IMG/VR virus record: IMGVR_UViG_3300035666_000037
Coordinates: 1 to 47,229 of that record
Strand: one strand, 5' to 3'
Source of the DNA: a virus
DNA length: 47,229 nucleotides
The position numbers and the translations under genes are program-made. Numbering within the stretch: position 1 is the stretch's first letter; the number at the start of each line of letters is the position of its first letter. Of the stretch, positions 47,105-47,229 are shown piece after piece. The notes beneath the pieces were generated by a model. It made no database searches. It had not been told where the DNA came from and saw only the letters and a program-made list of their open reading frames with translations.

Positions 47105-47229
47105 CAGGAGACCAATATGTCCAATTATACTCTGAATACTCCTTCGTTTATCGAAGCACAACAGTATTCGCAGTTCATCCTTCGCACCCTGCCGACTGCG
47201 ATCCTTCCCCAAGGTTTTTATCGGGATGT
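47096..47229. repeat. Terminal overlap of the contig, right copy
   Basis: Matches 1-134 with two mismatches (47098 and 47113). It contains the scaffold end, the capsid ribosome site and the first 113 bases of the capsid gene. Confidence 0.9.
47117..47229 (+). CDS. Major capsid protein, start only (duplicate of 22-134)
   Basis: The first 37 codons of the capsid gene, cut by the contig end. The sequence is identical to 22-134, so this is the same gene seen again through the circular overlap. Confidence 0.85.
   Translation, partial: MSNYTLNTPSFIEAQQYSQFILRTLPTAILPQGFYRD

Noticed and set aside
1-47229. Lysogeny functions, CRISPR arrays, insertion sequences
   Set aside because: No integrase, repressor, regularly spaced repeats or transposase were seen on either strand.

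Overview
The window is the essentially complete genome of a lytic, short-tailed (podovirus-type) tailed phage. Bases 1-134 recur at 47096-47229 with two mismatches, so the unit genome is about 47.1 kb and the contig was opened just upstream of the major capsid gene. Small-protein families such as the one at 20994-21254 are ones I associate with phages of Proteobacteria, especially Burkholderiales. The host call is an inference and only moderately sure. I see no integrase, repressor, tRNA, CRISPR array or insertion sequence.

Two transcription blocks diverge from one non-coding control region (26257-27218). The rightward block runs from 27219 to the contig end and continues across the junction to 12722. 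In order it holds: small membrane proteins and a 3TM holin (27.2-28.4 kb); a run of glycosyltransferases and SAM methyltransferases interleaved with tail-fibre and probable small-terminase genes (28.5-37.8 kb); two tailspike-like proteins sharing an N-terminal docking domain (38.0-42.2 kb); large terminase and portal; several tiny Lys/Arg-rich proteins behind a near-consensus sigma70 promoter; scaffold; then, after the junction, major capsid, a probable decoration protein, a strong terminator, the two tail-tube proteins, three internal virion proteins and an M15-type endolysin.

The leftward block runs from 26256 down to 12723. It begins with about 16 very small early-type genes, many joined by 4-base ATGA/GTGA overlaps and several under 60 codons. 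A T7-like replication module follows: primase-helicase, a TGT/DpdA-like protein, family A DNA polymerase, SSB, 5'-3' exonuclease and endonuclease VII. Metabolic and DNA-modifying genes end the block: metallophosphoesterase, short C5-methyltransferase-like protein, DUF3310 and an adenosylcobalamin-dependent ribonucleotide reductase. The two blocks meet at 12722/12723 with no intergenic base.

There is T7-style replication and morphogenesis but no phage RNA polymerase, so the host enzyme should do all transcription. This fits the sigma70-like promoters seen. The most unusual parts are the sugar/methyl transferase cassette inside the tail region, the compositionally foreign TGT-like gene inside the replication module, the repeat-dense control region with a G-quadruplex motif and GTAC arrays, and a genome-wide excess of GTAC that is missing from genes that look recently acquired.
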